DNA of 64,000 nucleotides from Siphonodentalium dalli. Lineage: Eukaryota > Mollusca > Scaphopoda > Gadilida > Siphonodentaliidae. A program made the position numbers and the translations under genes. Every line of letters starts with the position of its first letter. Positions within the stretch are counted from its first letter, which is position 1. This document shows, one piece after another, positions 22,290 to 33,765 of the stretch. The stretch spans positions 158,461,043-158,525,042 of the forward strand of contig CP136069.1 of the NCBI GenBank assembly GCA_032622095.1, in the 5' to 3' direction. The notes beneath the pieces are model-generated. The model was not told the origin of the DNA. It was given only the letters and a program-made list of their open reading frames with translations, and did not search any database.

Positions 22290-23724
22290 AGTTTACATAA
22301 TATAGATACTTAAATGTGCACCGTATACGCCCATCGATCCCAGCAATACGTTATATACAACTTAATAATGGACTTACTACGGGCACAATATCGGAAGGGT
22401 GATAAACCAATATGGAACGTACATTCAACAGAATAACGCAGATCACAGAAACAATTTACAACACCTCCAATGATCTTTAAATGTTATCATTACTATTGGT
22501 TTTACAGTTCTTTTACACAATTCATTCGTTAAATTAACTTCTTCGAAGAAAAAAAACACCCTTAAAAAAATTCCTAATTTTTTTTACAGTTCTGAATATC
22601 TGCGTCATACTTTAAAATCACTGCTTCGAGAGAAAAAACGGTCTTAAAAGTGATATTTAAATATGTTTTAAAAACCTTAATATCTCCGTCATTAGTCAAT
22701 TTAAATTCATTGTAAGAAATAAAACGTCTTTAAATGTTTTTATTTTGTGTTTAAGTTCTGGATATGGTCAATATAATCATCATGTTGTGGCTGTGGTCAA
22801 TTATGCTAGGATTTTCAAGCCGCTAAAATGGTCAGTGTAAAGTATTTAATACTGATCAGGATGGTGGTAAAATATTCCAATTAGCTATGAAAAAAGAATA
22901 ATGGCAAAATATTAACCAGAGGTAATCAAATTAGTACTGTGTACTGTGATTTACAATTACAAATATGAGCTGAAACTTTAACGGTCGATGGCGTTGGTTT
23001 AGTTCAGTGGTTGCAATGTGTATTTATAGACCTAACTGATGTCCATCCAATAATGTCTCTGTTAAAGAGAGAAAGCACACCGCATCATATATTGGTAACT
23101 ATACTACTCACATTTACCCAAGGAGCAACCGTACCTGACGTGATGTCTCATTTTAATTGGGGATATCTGTTGTCCGTCTGGCCACTATAAATATTAACGG
23201 GGACTATCTGGATGGCTTCAAATGGGATCTAACTAGGGTGTAACGTTTCATTAGGAGGAAAATAGTGCCGATTAAAACATTCAAAAGTAAAAGTGGTGTA
23301 GGGCCATGGATGGAATGGTGAAGTTTGCATATTTCAAATTGGCGCCACCGGAGTCAGATATGAATGGGTGGGAAGAGGCAACATTGACAAAGAAAAATGT
23401 CTAAATGTCCATGAAACTTATGTACATGCAGTTTGGTGGCTAATGGTGTGTGGTTCAAAGTACTCCAAACGCATCGTCGGAATCCGATTGATTGGAACGG
23501 CACCAAATATTGACAAAACACATTATATCACCGATTTACTCGTCACATGTATTTACAAGGAATCTGACGACTGGATAATATCAGTTTGTTGACTGATATA
23601 GAACATTTAAACACGTTGGAGAATTGTCCACCCGGGCAACGCCAGGTAACCCTGATATACTTATATATATACTTTGTTTTCCGAATGTATTTCTGTCGCT
23701 ATGGACATTAACATGCACATATAT
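22290..23724. other. No gene; degenerate A/T-rich repeats
   Basis: Between 22,500 and 22,760 three loosely similar segments of 90-100 bases combine an AAGAAA-AAA-AC run, CTTAAAA and TATCTGCGTCAT or TATCTCCGTCAT. At 22,990-23,030 GGTTTAGTTCAGTGGTTGCA resembles a tRNA A box, but no B box follows. Confidence 0.4.
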
Positions 23725-23850
23725 AATAGGATAGCATCTTTTATTTCAAAATACACATATTGATACAAAGTACATTTTACAAATATTGTATTGTGTATTC
23801 AAGGGGGTGGCATAGTCAGTCTATGCTGTCTTCCTGTCACACCTTAACGA
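23725..23850 (-). mobile_element. Retroposon 3' end, second copy
   Basis: On the minus strand it reads GACAGGAAGACAGCATAGAC, then CACCCCCTTGAATAC, and ends TTTTGAAATAAAAGATGC with TATCC. It parallels 9745-9890, except that the tail has a single TATCC unit. It has no ORF. Confidence 0.6.
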
Positions 23851-24708
23851 TGAACAGATGTTATGATCGGCGGTCAATATGTCTTGTACAACGCACGGCT
23901 ATATAATTATGTATCACATAATGGTTGCATTTAAATGGATTATATGCATGGAGGGTATACTTATAGATAAACCTCTTAGGGGCTACTCGATGGTTTGTCT
24001 CTTTCTAGTTCGTGGCAATATATATTCCTTAAAAGTCGAGTATGAATCTACTGAGTGAGGTTGTGGATTGTGATGTAGGGGGTCACTCCATTGAGCCGAG
24101 ATGACCACGAAGTCGGGATATCTTTTATTATTGCATTTAATAGAATACAATCGTCATGTAAACGCCGTTTGAATGTGTGTCTGGTCTGGTATGATGTAAA
24201 TTCGTTATCTATGTTGTTCCATATATGCTGACCGGGACATAAACAGTTACAACACTGTCGGCACTAAATGAGCACTCTCTTAATCGTCCCGTTGAGTGTA
24301 ATTATATATATATAATGCTTAAGATATCGAAATGTGCACGATGTGCTCAGATAGGCCGCAGTACATGCAGGGGTCCCTACTCTGTTGAATAAAGTGATTC
24401 GATTATAGCTTATATAAGGGAACTTAAAGTTAATTATTCATAATGTTCGTCATCAAGAATTCTGAAGGGTTGGTGTGTGAGGAGTCCGTCATATTGGATA
24501 TCCACCCATCTACTGGGCTCCCGAATCAATTGTGCTGTTGCTATCAGGTGACGAATCCGCCTTAGGTAAAAACATTTATTAGTAAAATAAAGTGTTCCCA
24601 CGCCGGCATGTCGTGGCAAGAGAAGCACCCTATTATCCATTCCATTTCCAATACCAATGACAATTTTGTCATGCACGCGAACACTAGAAAGTAACAAAGG
24701 ACAGCTTC
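23851..24708. other. No recognised feature
   Basis: Nothing with coding, RNA or repeat character that I can support. Confidence 0.4.
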
Positions 24709-24880
24709 TATTTGACCTAATCCGAAGACATACAAGTAATATAACTCCCGCCGAAAATTATGTGCGCAACGTCCGTTATGGAAGAGCAATGGGGCTTGAA
24801 TCGGTCCAACAACAGCATCAACCCAACCATATCCTAAACTGCTGTGTACCGAGAAGACTTGGTCTAAGTTTAATCCAACA
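24709..24880 (+). repeat. Dispersed repeat F, copy 2
   Basis: Same block order as 15,319-15,480: TTGACCTAATCCGAAGACAT, TAACTCCCGCC, GCATCAACCCAACC, CGAGAAGACTTGG. The 141-codon frame across it (24,657-25,082) is not credible as a gene because it simply reads through the repeat. Confidence 0.65.
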
Positions 24881-25949
24881 AACCTACAATCGTGATAATG
24901 TCGTGTTTTTTCCATTCGATGGGGCTGAAACCCTTTTCTTTGTGACAATAATTTCGGTCATTATGACTACCATTCCTGTTTTAACCATATTTCGCAAATT
25001 CCTCAAGGCAGCCGGAATATTATTCAGATGGAAACATGTGAACGCTAAAACTAAGGTTGGCAGATTACTATTGATGAAGTGATGAAAATATGGTATTCGG
25101 TATTCACCCCCTAACTGACATTCAGTATTCACTCCCAAAATTAACTGGTATTCAAGATTCACAGGGAGGGGAATGACACCCTCAATGATTTGTCCACGCG
25201 AAGTCAGTAGCCCGATGGAGTGGTGTAGTTCCCTCAGCTTCGTGTCAGGAACTACATCGTCCGAGTCATGGATGGGGGTCGGGGTAACATAACATTTAAC
25301 AATACGGTTAGGTTTGTTTTCACCAGCCTATTAATTAACGTTCCACAAAGTCGCTTCTTAAATATATTTTCGCCTAAGAAAAACATTGAAAGTTTTAGTT
25401 AATTTCTTGTTAACCCTGCATGGCAATCCGCTAGTATACAAATGAAAGCACGTGAGAAGAGTGTCACCCACTTGTAGTCAGATATATATATTTGCGAATA
25501 TATGTAAAATAATCATGAAATACCTTAGTTCTTCAAAGTTAAAATTCGAAATTGGTTTTGAATTGCGATTATGAGGTCCGTCCGCCTTTTTGTAGTGGGA
25601 GTTATGCCCCTTTTGTGACTTGCACATTTTTCGCAGCATACATGTACATAGTTTTGTCCGAGCTTGTACTCCTTGATTGTTTTCTAAAGAGCAGCTACGT
25701 TAATATGGCTACCCTTAATATAGCCCAAATGCACTAGGGTATCATTAGACGCACCGATACAGTCCCACCTCTGCATATATATTACTTCCCATCACTTGTC
25801 AATGAAACACTAACTAAATTTGTCTGCGTACTGGCGCAACACATTTTCTTGACACAACGACGGAATTTTTTTTCGAAGATGCGCGATGACAAGCTGACGA
25901 TCGAGGACCAGCAATGTCCTGAACATCCGGATATAGAGGATCTCCAACG
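24881..25949. other. No gene; short GTATTCAC repeats
   Basis: At 25,088-25,162 three phrases of the form GGTATTC(A/G)-GTATTCAC recur about every 30 bases. No other feature. Confidence 0.4.
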
Positions 25950-26046
25950 AGATGTTGGGATATAAGATGTTATTCACAGCGAGTCGTAATCGAGTTGTGA
26001 ATCAAATTTATCAAACGATTTTCATGAAATCTTATATCCCAACATA
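25950..26046. repeat. Nested hairpin
   Basis: ATGTTGGGATATAAGAT (about 25,952) is inverted as ATCTTATATCCCAACAT (about 26,029). Inside, ATTCACA and TGTGAAT form a smaller stem at 25,971-26,002. Confidence 0.75.
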
Positions 26047-27371
26047 ACATAACATAATTAAAAGAAGCTGAAAAATTCATGCAAAATGAACACACACGGC
26101 GTTGGCTGAGACGTTTCACAACCGTAAACGACAGTATTGCGCGCTCTGACTGGCGACGAAAAATATAGTCCCCCAATTTGCCTCTTAGTGTTTGTGTCTA
26201 TTTTCGTTAGTGCAACGAAGATGGACCAGAATTTAACTTTAATTAGACAAAGTAATCATTCTGCAATGTCTGGTGTTAGTCGCATGCGCGGCTATTCGAA
26301 ATAGTATTTTGTTGGCGCGATGCCATGTATCCCGTGAAGCACACGCCTATTCATCACTATACGATATAAGTAATGAGATATAAGGAAATATGCAATGGCG
26401 GTACTAATGATATAATAGGGGTTAAAGTGATATATGAATAGCTCTTTCAGTTCTCTTGGTCATAATTTTAGAACTTAAACACCACAAGGAGTTGTACAAA
26501 TGTAGGCAGGTGTATTTTTTGTGTATCAAATCTTCAACTCCTGTGGGTGTTGAGTTGGTTGAAAGTCAAAACTGTGTAATGGTCCTTTTTTTCAGAAATG
26601 TTGTCATCAACATGTGTAACGCTCTGTAGATATCTCACACTCAGACATACAGCTATATCGCGGGTCCTCTGGTATGCAAGGTCTGTTGATGAGTAACTAA
26701 TACAGGCGTCTATGCAAGAGATGTTAACTGATGGTGAATGTCATATTGAACTTTCTTTGACAAGCTATGCTTTGCAGTCCACTGCCAATAACACGTACAT
26801 AAGGTTTCTTGACACTGGCATTACGAGCAAGAAACGTGTACTGCATGGGGATATACTTCAGAATTATTGGTACTTATCGATTCATCACTACAATGTTCAA
26901 TGTGTTGACTATTTATATTTGAGTTGCCATATGAAAGGCAAACAATCTACAACTAGCCCCGATGCCGCCGCGGAGTATCCTTCGAATTATGGACGTGCAA
27001 AAGGCTGGTACATATCTGAAGGAGTGATCAGTTAGCCACGGCATAAACATGTAGCAGCATCCGGTACCTCGGCACATCGAGTGAGGTGTGAATATAACTA
27101 GATTCGAACAGTAATCAAGATGAAATACATAAATATACCTGTAAGGTGACAGAAACCGCATACATGAATGAATCGAAATTAAAACTGCAGACAAAAATCA
27201 GAAACACAATACAACACATTACTGACAGCAGACATTTAATCTGAAACACTGCGGAGAGGGGTGACCAGCCAATTAATTTATCCATGTCAACTCAAACACA
27301 CAAAAGCACAAAGTAGACGAGCTAAGCCGCATCCGCAGGCCGGTGCATCGCGTGATGCGGACACCCTAATA
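26047..27371. other. No recognised gene
   Basis: The 107-codon plus-strand frame at 26,712-27,035 has no known motif, and its length is within chance expectation. No RNA gene seen. Confidence 0.4.
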
Positions 27372-27655
27372 TTACATGGGTCAATACTAAATATAGTTTA
27401 CAAATTGTTATATAGCAATAATTTGTTCTTAAGAATGAACTTAATAAACATAGTACTTCTGGCCCGCTATAATTTTAAAACAAAATGAGGTCTGGAATCA
27501 TAGACCATTAAGGGCTGTGATGTGGATGTCAATTGAGGAGAAGTTTGTGTCATCATGTTAATGGTTAGCACCAGTACTATAAACGCTCATAACCAAGTCT
27601 GATAGTAACTTTTGCTGATAAAAGTTATAAAGAATTTAATAACCGAGAGAGGTTT
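27372..27655 (+). repeat. Dispersed repeat D, copy 1
   Basis: Begins TGGGTCAATACTA, then TTTACAAATTGTTATA. Later it contains GGTCTGGAATCA, GAGAAGTTTGTGT, GTTAGC, CCAGTACTATAAACG, GTAACTTTTGCT and AGAGAGG. The same blocks in order are at 57,915-58,250. It starts with a variant of the 17-mer that bounds 19,867-22,289. Confidence 0.65.
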
Positions 27656-27774
27656 TAAATATTAGTTACAATTTTGTATTTTTGAAAATAAAACATCAGT
27701 CAACTTTTCATAAGCAAAAATCAAATTTCAACAGTCAGCATAATGGCAGATGATGCGTAGGACATGCGTTGCTC
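27656..27774. other. No recognised feature
   Basis: Short AT-rich gap between repeat D and a small inverted-repeat element. Confidence 0.4.
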
Positions 27775-27957
27775 CTAATCAGTAATATTTGCAGAATAGT
27801 ACTTGGTTTGTTTGATATTAGGCCCGATACCAGCCGAGGTAACATCATATCAGCCTGAAACCAAATGTGAAGCATGATATCAGGCCAACAATTAAATAAA
27901 ACCACTAGACATCAAACACAACCAAGTAATATCATATATACTAATCAGATCGCCTCT
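27775..27957. mobile_element. Small inverted-repeat (MITE-like) element
   Basis: CTAATCAGTAATATTT with TACTTGGTTTGTTTGATATT at the left is mirrored at the right by ACATCAAACACAACCAAGTA and ATACTAATCAG. That gives arms of about 45 bases and a 90-base loop. The interior repeats the phrase GATATCAGGCC in varied form. No ORF. Confidence 0.7.
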
Positions 27958-28174
27958 TAGTAACAGTGTAATATGGACAACTCGCTCAAATGGGTGACGT
28001 CACAAAATATATATCTACACAGTATTTAGCAGTGAAATAGTGTTATAGCATGTCGTGAAACCATATTACACGGATTTGTGATGTCATATAATGATATTAC
28101 TCAGATATTCATCGAGCGGTTCTGGCCAAAAATGTAATATAATTAATTAAGTGACGTAGTAATTGTACCACCCA

Positions 28175-28188
28175 CCCCCCCCCCCCCC
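28175..28188 (+). repeat. Poly-C tract (14)
   Basis: An uninterrupted run of C, one of four long C tracts on the plus strand in this window (also 28,482, 45,499 and 49,637). Confidence 0.95.
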
Positions 28189-28481
28189 ATATATCGTCCT
28201 TAGTTTGTTGGGTAGAATATTTGAAAAGTCACACTACAAAACGTATTCGCTTATTAGATTACACGAATGGCTCACTGATATTTCACCTATGTATGACCCC
28301 AAACGTATTGAAAGCTCAATATTCTGGCAATTTTCGGGCATATTGGAGTGCCAGAATTATAATTGTTTAAGGTTAATTTGAATCTAGTTTGTTATATGTA
28401 TGTCTATGTACAAGGTATATTATACAAAAACTGTGTTACAACCATGATTATCATGTAAAAACATTCGCGCAAAATTATCAG

Positions 28482-28498
28482 CCCCCCCCCCCCCCCCC
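28482..28498 (+). repeat. Poly-C tract (17)
   Basis: An uninterrupted C run 38 bases before the TIR element at 28,536. Confidence 0.95.
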
Positions 28499-28535
28499 AC
28501 CTAAAATTTTGGGCGCCCGTATGTCTATTAAAGTG

Positions 28536-29076
28536 CAGTACCAGTCAAAATAAATGGTATATTAAGCGCGCTATTTTCGCGCCCAATATCGCAATAATAT
28601 TGCAAGTGGAAACGCTTATAGGCGCGCCGAATGCAATATTAATGCAATATTTTGCGCTTAATATCGCAATATTTCGCGCTTAATATTGCGATATCGCGCG
28701 CTTAAAATTGCGTCATCTTGCGCTCAAAATTGTGACATCTAAAGCACATTTTTGCTTTTTCTATATTGTTTGGCATAATATAGACAATGTTTTAGATTTG
28801 TATATAATTATTGTTGTAAATGCTATAAGTACACTATATGTACAATATTTATCTAATATAAATATAACATTATCGGGTCTGTATGACATTTTGTAGCGCT
28901 CAATATTGCTACAATGCGCGCATAATATCGCAATATTCTGGGCTCAATATCGCAATAATACCCGCGACATATTTTTGGTATTACGCTATAATCGCGCCTT
29001 TTTCGAAATTAAGCGCGCTCATTCAATATCGCAATAAAGGCACGCCTCAATATACCACTTCTTCTGAATAGTACTG
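28536..29076. mobile_element. 541-bp TIR element built of AATATCGC/GCGCTTAATAT repeats
   Basis: The left end (CAGTACCAGTCA, then TGGTATATTAAGCGCG) and the right end in reverse complement (CAGTACTATTCA, then TGGTATATTGAGGCGTG) are imperfect terminal inverted repeats of about 35 bases. The interior is packed with CAATATCGCAATA, GCGCTTAATAT and GCGCGC phrases in both orientations, interrupted by a normal AT-rich insert at 28,745-28,890. No coding capacity. The CAGTA tip is compatible with several DNA transposon superfamilies, and no target duplication is clear. Confidence 0.65.
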
Positions 29077-29950
29077 TAACTCGATAATCGATCACCGAGA
29101 TATAATATAGCTTACTTTATTATTACAAACGATTGAAAATTTCGATACTATGAACTCTAAATATTGTGAGCCAGCATTTGTCATAATGTATACTGTGGAA
29201 GTGTTCCTCACAATAACGTCGATTTGGACTATGGTGATATGCTCCTGGAAACCCTCCCAGTTACTGTTACGGAACGACCAACTGTTACTCGCCAATTCAC
29301 AAATAATCGACCGAATTTGTGGATTCTTACTACCAAACGGATTTGAGTTAGGTACACAAGCATTGTTGAAATTTCACCAAAAACGCCTTAAAAATGCTTC
29401 TTGGTATCGATTCGCGAACTCCTACATCATCCGTCACGGGATGCACACCACGGTAAACAGGGTGTCACATTATGGGGTTTTAACCCTCGCACTGGGACAG
29501 TCGATCCCATGCGGGGCGTACCATACCACGGAATAATCCAATTAGGAAAAACTTTTTAAAACATCAACTTCACAGTGAAACATGAAAAAAACAGGAAAGT
29601 TTATGCGAATATCTACTTACCAATGTTCTTGTTCTGTTCACGAATGTGTTTATTGAAATAGTGACTCTCGGATACCTGTACTCGTTGGACTCCTATATTT
29701 TGAAGAGGCTGGTTGTCATGCTACTTACGCATCGACAAATAACCAACGTTCTGGTTTGCTATTGTTAATGAATTATAGTTAGAAATTCTCAATGGTTATG
29801 TATTGATAAAACGTACAATATGAAGCGAGCTGTGATTTAGCGCCCGTGTTGGCCTTGTCGCAAAAGACGGTGTCGATCCATACACTTGCAATAACGATGT
29901 TCCATTCTATTTGTCGTCATAAAACTACTGTTTGTGTGTTTTCGGTTCCA
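29077..29950. other. No recognised gene
   Basis: A 128-codon plus-strand frame (29,150-29,536) has a hydrophobic start but no motif that I recognise, and no splice or start context sets it apart from chance. TTTCGATACTATGAAC at about 29,139 echoes the D-type terminus. Confidence 0.35.
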
Positions 29951-30075
29951 GTAGCGGTGGCTCAGTCGGTAGGGTACATGACGCATTATGGCAAGATAAG
30001 CCGTCCAGCCACGGGGAAGCAGGTTCTAAACTCGAAGCGCGCGGATTTGTGGCGTATCTGGGCAAGTTTGTTATT
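29951..30075 (+). mobile_element. tRNA-derived SINE, truncated copy
   Basis: GTAGCGGTGGCTCAGTCGGT gives a polymerase III A box, and GGTTCTAAACTCG about 60 bases on is a decayed B box. It then reads GTGGCGTATCTGGGCAAGTTTGT, a block shared with the SINEs at 44.9 and 50.2 kb, and stops soon after, so the copy has lost most of its body. SINEs rely on a LINE for copying. Confidence 0.8.
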
Positions 30076-32269
30076 TCTGATTTCCCGCTGAATATGACAA
30101 ACAAAATCGAATAGAAACTTACTTTTCTGCGTTTTTTATTCGGAGCCGAAACAATGAACTGAGTACCCCGGCATAATTCAATATACCCCACTCAGTTTTT
30201 CATTGTGACATATATATATATACCCTTGGGAAATATGTTCTTGAACAAATGGTTTCTAAGTAGATACAAGACACAATGGCGTGAGATTTATCTGAATTTT
30301 AGAGATAATATCTTGTGAAATATGTAGGGTCGGTTACATGTGTGTGGCGTTAAAACAATATACTAGGTTTTGGTAGGAATTTGATACTTTCTGCCAAAGA
30401 TGTCAGCCAAAATGACGACAGAAAATGGAGAAATAAACTATTTTTCACACACTAATCCTACAAAAGTTCTTGCCATTTTTTGGGGAGGTAGATCGTGTCT
30501 TACATTCTTTTATTCCTACTATCTGAGCCCGTGGGCAACATAATATGTAATAGTTTGATCTGCACTTTCAGATCATTACAATGTTTATTGTGAAGAATAT
30601 GGTATGAAATTACACAACATTGCCTTTTGTGCTTACAACCATTATTTTCAAAAGATCTGCAAAATGTGACGAGTTTCTCAAATCATTTCAATTGTTAGAT
30701 GTTGTCCCAGTTTGTCATGCTAGTGTGTGTGTTTTTGTTTAGTAATGACTAACTGCCTTAATACATACAACCCCCGCATTTTGTTAGCCCCAGGGACGAG
30801 TCCATGTTAGAGTCTGGCACCCCATATAGGAGGAAAGGTATAGCAACATGACTGCGAGATATTTATCAAAAGTGATAATTGTCTGTTACAACACGAGACA
30901 CAAAACCGCCATGGGATTGTACTTCAAATTCATTTCAATAATATCTAACAATGAAATAATTTAACAGTTCCCCGTGCACGGTCGTCACTAAGATAACTTC
31001 GTCTATGTCTCTGGAATTCAGTTTAAATGTCACGTGATATATTTGACCAAATTATCTAATCCAATAAGCGATGCGGCATGTCCAAGACAAACGAGCATTG
31101 CCGCGAATCGTGATTTTTACAAGGTTGGAAGAATTTCTAATACTTGTAAGATGGAAGTATTCGTTCCATTTCATATTGATGTATGTAGGGTACATGTACG
31201 TAGGCGACAACAAGCTTCAGTATACATTGCTCTTCGGTGCGTAATGGACTTCACTATCACAAGTTGACATATTACTGGAACATCAAATAGTGTCCTACTC
31301 CGCTAGCCCCTATAACTCCACTAAAACCTGAGTATGTGATTGACGTTTTAATAATGGAAATTGGAAAACGGTCGAGTTAGTCCCTTTACAATAGTCATCA
31401 GTCGTCAATGGACAGCACATTTCATAAAATGAGAAGAAAACATGGCATAGTAATCGTCAGATTAAAACGGTCACGATCCTCGACTTAAGATTATTTATAG
31501 GAATCACTTAAATAAATTGTTTCTTCACAGAAGTGAAGCCCCTGAGCCACTCCAATGCTATTTATCCAACTAGATTGACACCAGAATATCCTGAAAATGC
31601 AAAAACACCACATGTCATGTGTTTCCTTTCGAGATATTTCCGCAGGTGTGCGACAGGTGTATACCGCAGCAAATTTTACCTGGAAAAAAAACAGAAGTAC
31701 CACAGCTAGTTAAATGCATTTCACACTCACAAAAATCCATTTCCCCGTTAATTCATCACTTTATTTAGATATGATGTAGAAATCAGATAAACAAGATCTC
31801 ATCATTAACTAATCAATCACATGTATCAGGTGAAGGCCATTTTTCATGTTACCTTCACATGTAGCATTCCATTGCCCGGTGTACTCGCTCTCCGACTCTA
31901 ACACATTTAGCTCCCTGATTCCCATAGGACAGAGACGGTCATGTAGTCAGTGTATGTGTTCAATGTAACAATGTATGGTTCTATGAGAGACAACTTTCTT
32001 TTTGTCATGATATCACATTATACCCATATATGACAATGAACAATAAATATTTCAGCCCAATGAAGATATATGTTGGCCCACAGGCTAGTCTAGTACACTC
32101 AATGGTGGAGCAATCAACAGGAAATAGGCCATGTTTTAGATATAACTGGTTGACTTTTTGATAGTTCAATACACATCACACGTTTAAGTTGTGGAATATA
32201 ATCAGTATCTCGAGGTATCGAACCCCGAAAACGTCATTAAATTCATCCGCCATCCTTATGTTTATATAT
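30076..32269. other. No recognised feature
   Basis: Over 2 kb of AT-rich sequence with only short frames and no repeat structure visible by eye. Confidence 0.45.
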
Positions 32270-32400
32270 CGTCATGGGCAGCAGGAAGACGACCAACCAC
32301 AATACCGGTACAATACCCACAATATCTGTGTCCATAATTGTTGTTGTTATATAATCATGTGTTATTGAACAAATACAAAATAAATCAATCAATTTATTTA
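32270..32400 (+). mobile_element. Retroposon 3' end, plus-strand copy
   Basis: GGGCAGCAGGAAGACGACCA, then TACAATACCC, then an AT-rich stretch ending AAATAAATCAATCAATTT. The AGGAAGAC lead and the tandem short tail match the style of 9745-9890, 23,725-23,850 and 39,447-39,482, so they probably share a LINE source. Confidence 0.5.
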
Positions 32401-33403
32401 CAAATTCTGCCTTAACTGTAGTTTAGTTTTAAGTTTATTGTGGTGTCATCACCCTTCAATATAATATGTTGCTGTCTAAACCATGCTATATAACATTGAA
32501 GCAATTAACATTCGTAGTTAGCTAGTGCCTCCATAACTCTGATATAATATTGAACTGTTCAAATTGTTTTCCATAGAGTATAGCATTTCCCTACCCTAAT
32601 GATGGTCACGATTTACAATGAAAGGCATGTTAGATGTATATCCTAGTTGGTGATTGCTATGATTACCCCTACATAGGGATACCGGTTTATCCAATCAGAG
32701 CCTGTCTTTGTGCTTGCTCTATTTTCAACCAATTAGCTTGCTCTGATTCGGTCGATTCTGCGCGTCATTGACGAAAATAAAACAAAGGCCGCGAAATTCG
32801 AGGCGGAGGATATTGTCCAATGTAAATCAGACGATTGTACAATAAATCTAAATACTTCGAATGAATTGCTGCGCAAAATAAACACAATGAATTCCAAAGA
32901 AAACGAAGAGTAAACGTGTAGATTCCCAGGGCTTGGTGAAGTCTCCAAACCCACGAATACGTGGCGACCGAATCAAAGAAATAAGTTCAAATGTATTTGT
33001 GAATGTGATCATTTATACGGTACAGCATTCAGGAAGTAGCGATATTATGTAGTTTTGAATTAACAATTATTATAGATTCTCAGCGAGTGTGCGTTGTGCA
33101 CTAATCTACTGCTACTACCGGGTGTTATTTTTCGCTACCAGAAATTATAGCTAGAGAATAACTACATGACATTGTCCTGATTGTGACGTCCTATACTTCG
33201 TTACAGGAATCTTCGCTATCAGACACTATTTACTTATATAACGGCGATACTTTGGACGGCTTAATTAAAAACAAGTGTTCTTTAAAACCCAGAGGTGAAC
33301 AAACGACAAATATAAAAACAACGCACGAAATTTGTTGCCTAGTCGCAATGTTGAAAATACGTAAGCCCATTAGTGTCATCAAATAAAATTAGATCTGCGA
33401 TAA
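32401..33403. other. No recognised feature
   Basis: No domain, RNA gene or repeat was recognised. Confidence 0.4.
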
Positions 33404-33765
33404 TCCCAAACATTGCGATTAATCGAAAACCTTTGCTATGTATTTTAAAACTTTGCGATAAATCGCAAAACACTTCGCTATAAATCGCAAACACTTTGCG
33501 ATAAATCGCAAACTACTTTCGCAAACTTTTGCAGTTATCGCAAAACAATAAGCGATAAATCTCAAACATTTGCGATAAATCACAAACAACTTTCCGATTA
33601 ATCGCAAACCTTTGCTATATAAATCGCATACATCAAAGTCGCAAAATAGTTTGCGATAAATAGAAAACATCTTTGCGATAAATGTTTTGCGATTTATCGC
33701 AAAGTAGTGTGCGATTTATCGCAAAGGTTTGCGATTAATCGCAAAGGTTTGCGATTTATTGCAGA
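33404..33765. repeat. Palindromic minisatellite TTTGCGATAAATCGCAAA
   Basis: About 15 copies of an 18-base near-palindrome with spacers of about 5 bases, some decayed (CTATAAATCGC, GATTAATCGC). Up to about 33,684 the core reads GCGATAAATCGC; after it, GCGATTTATCGC, the opposite strand. Every unit can form a small hairpin and the two halves can also pair. The 83-codon minus-strand frame here consists of repeated RFIAKCLRFIAK-like words and is a product of the repeat. Confidence 0.88.

Noticed and set aside
22985..23030. tRNA-like A box GGTTTAGTTCAGTGG
   Set aside because: No B box or cloverleaf follows; at most a SINE remnant too short to call.
24657..25082. 141-codon plus-strand ORF
   Set aside because: It crosses repeat F and unrelated flank; the matching repeat at 15.3 kb does not preserve the frame.
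29150..29536. 128-codon ORF with a hydrophobic start
   Set aside because: No membrane-protein family motif recognised and no exon signals; left unassigned.
33419..33670. 83-codon ORF with repeated RFIAKCLRFIAK-like words
   Set aside because: It is generated by the palindromic minisatellite.
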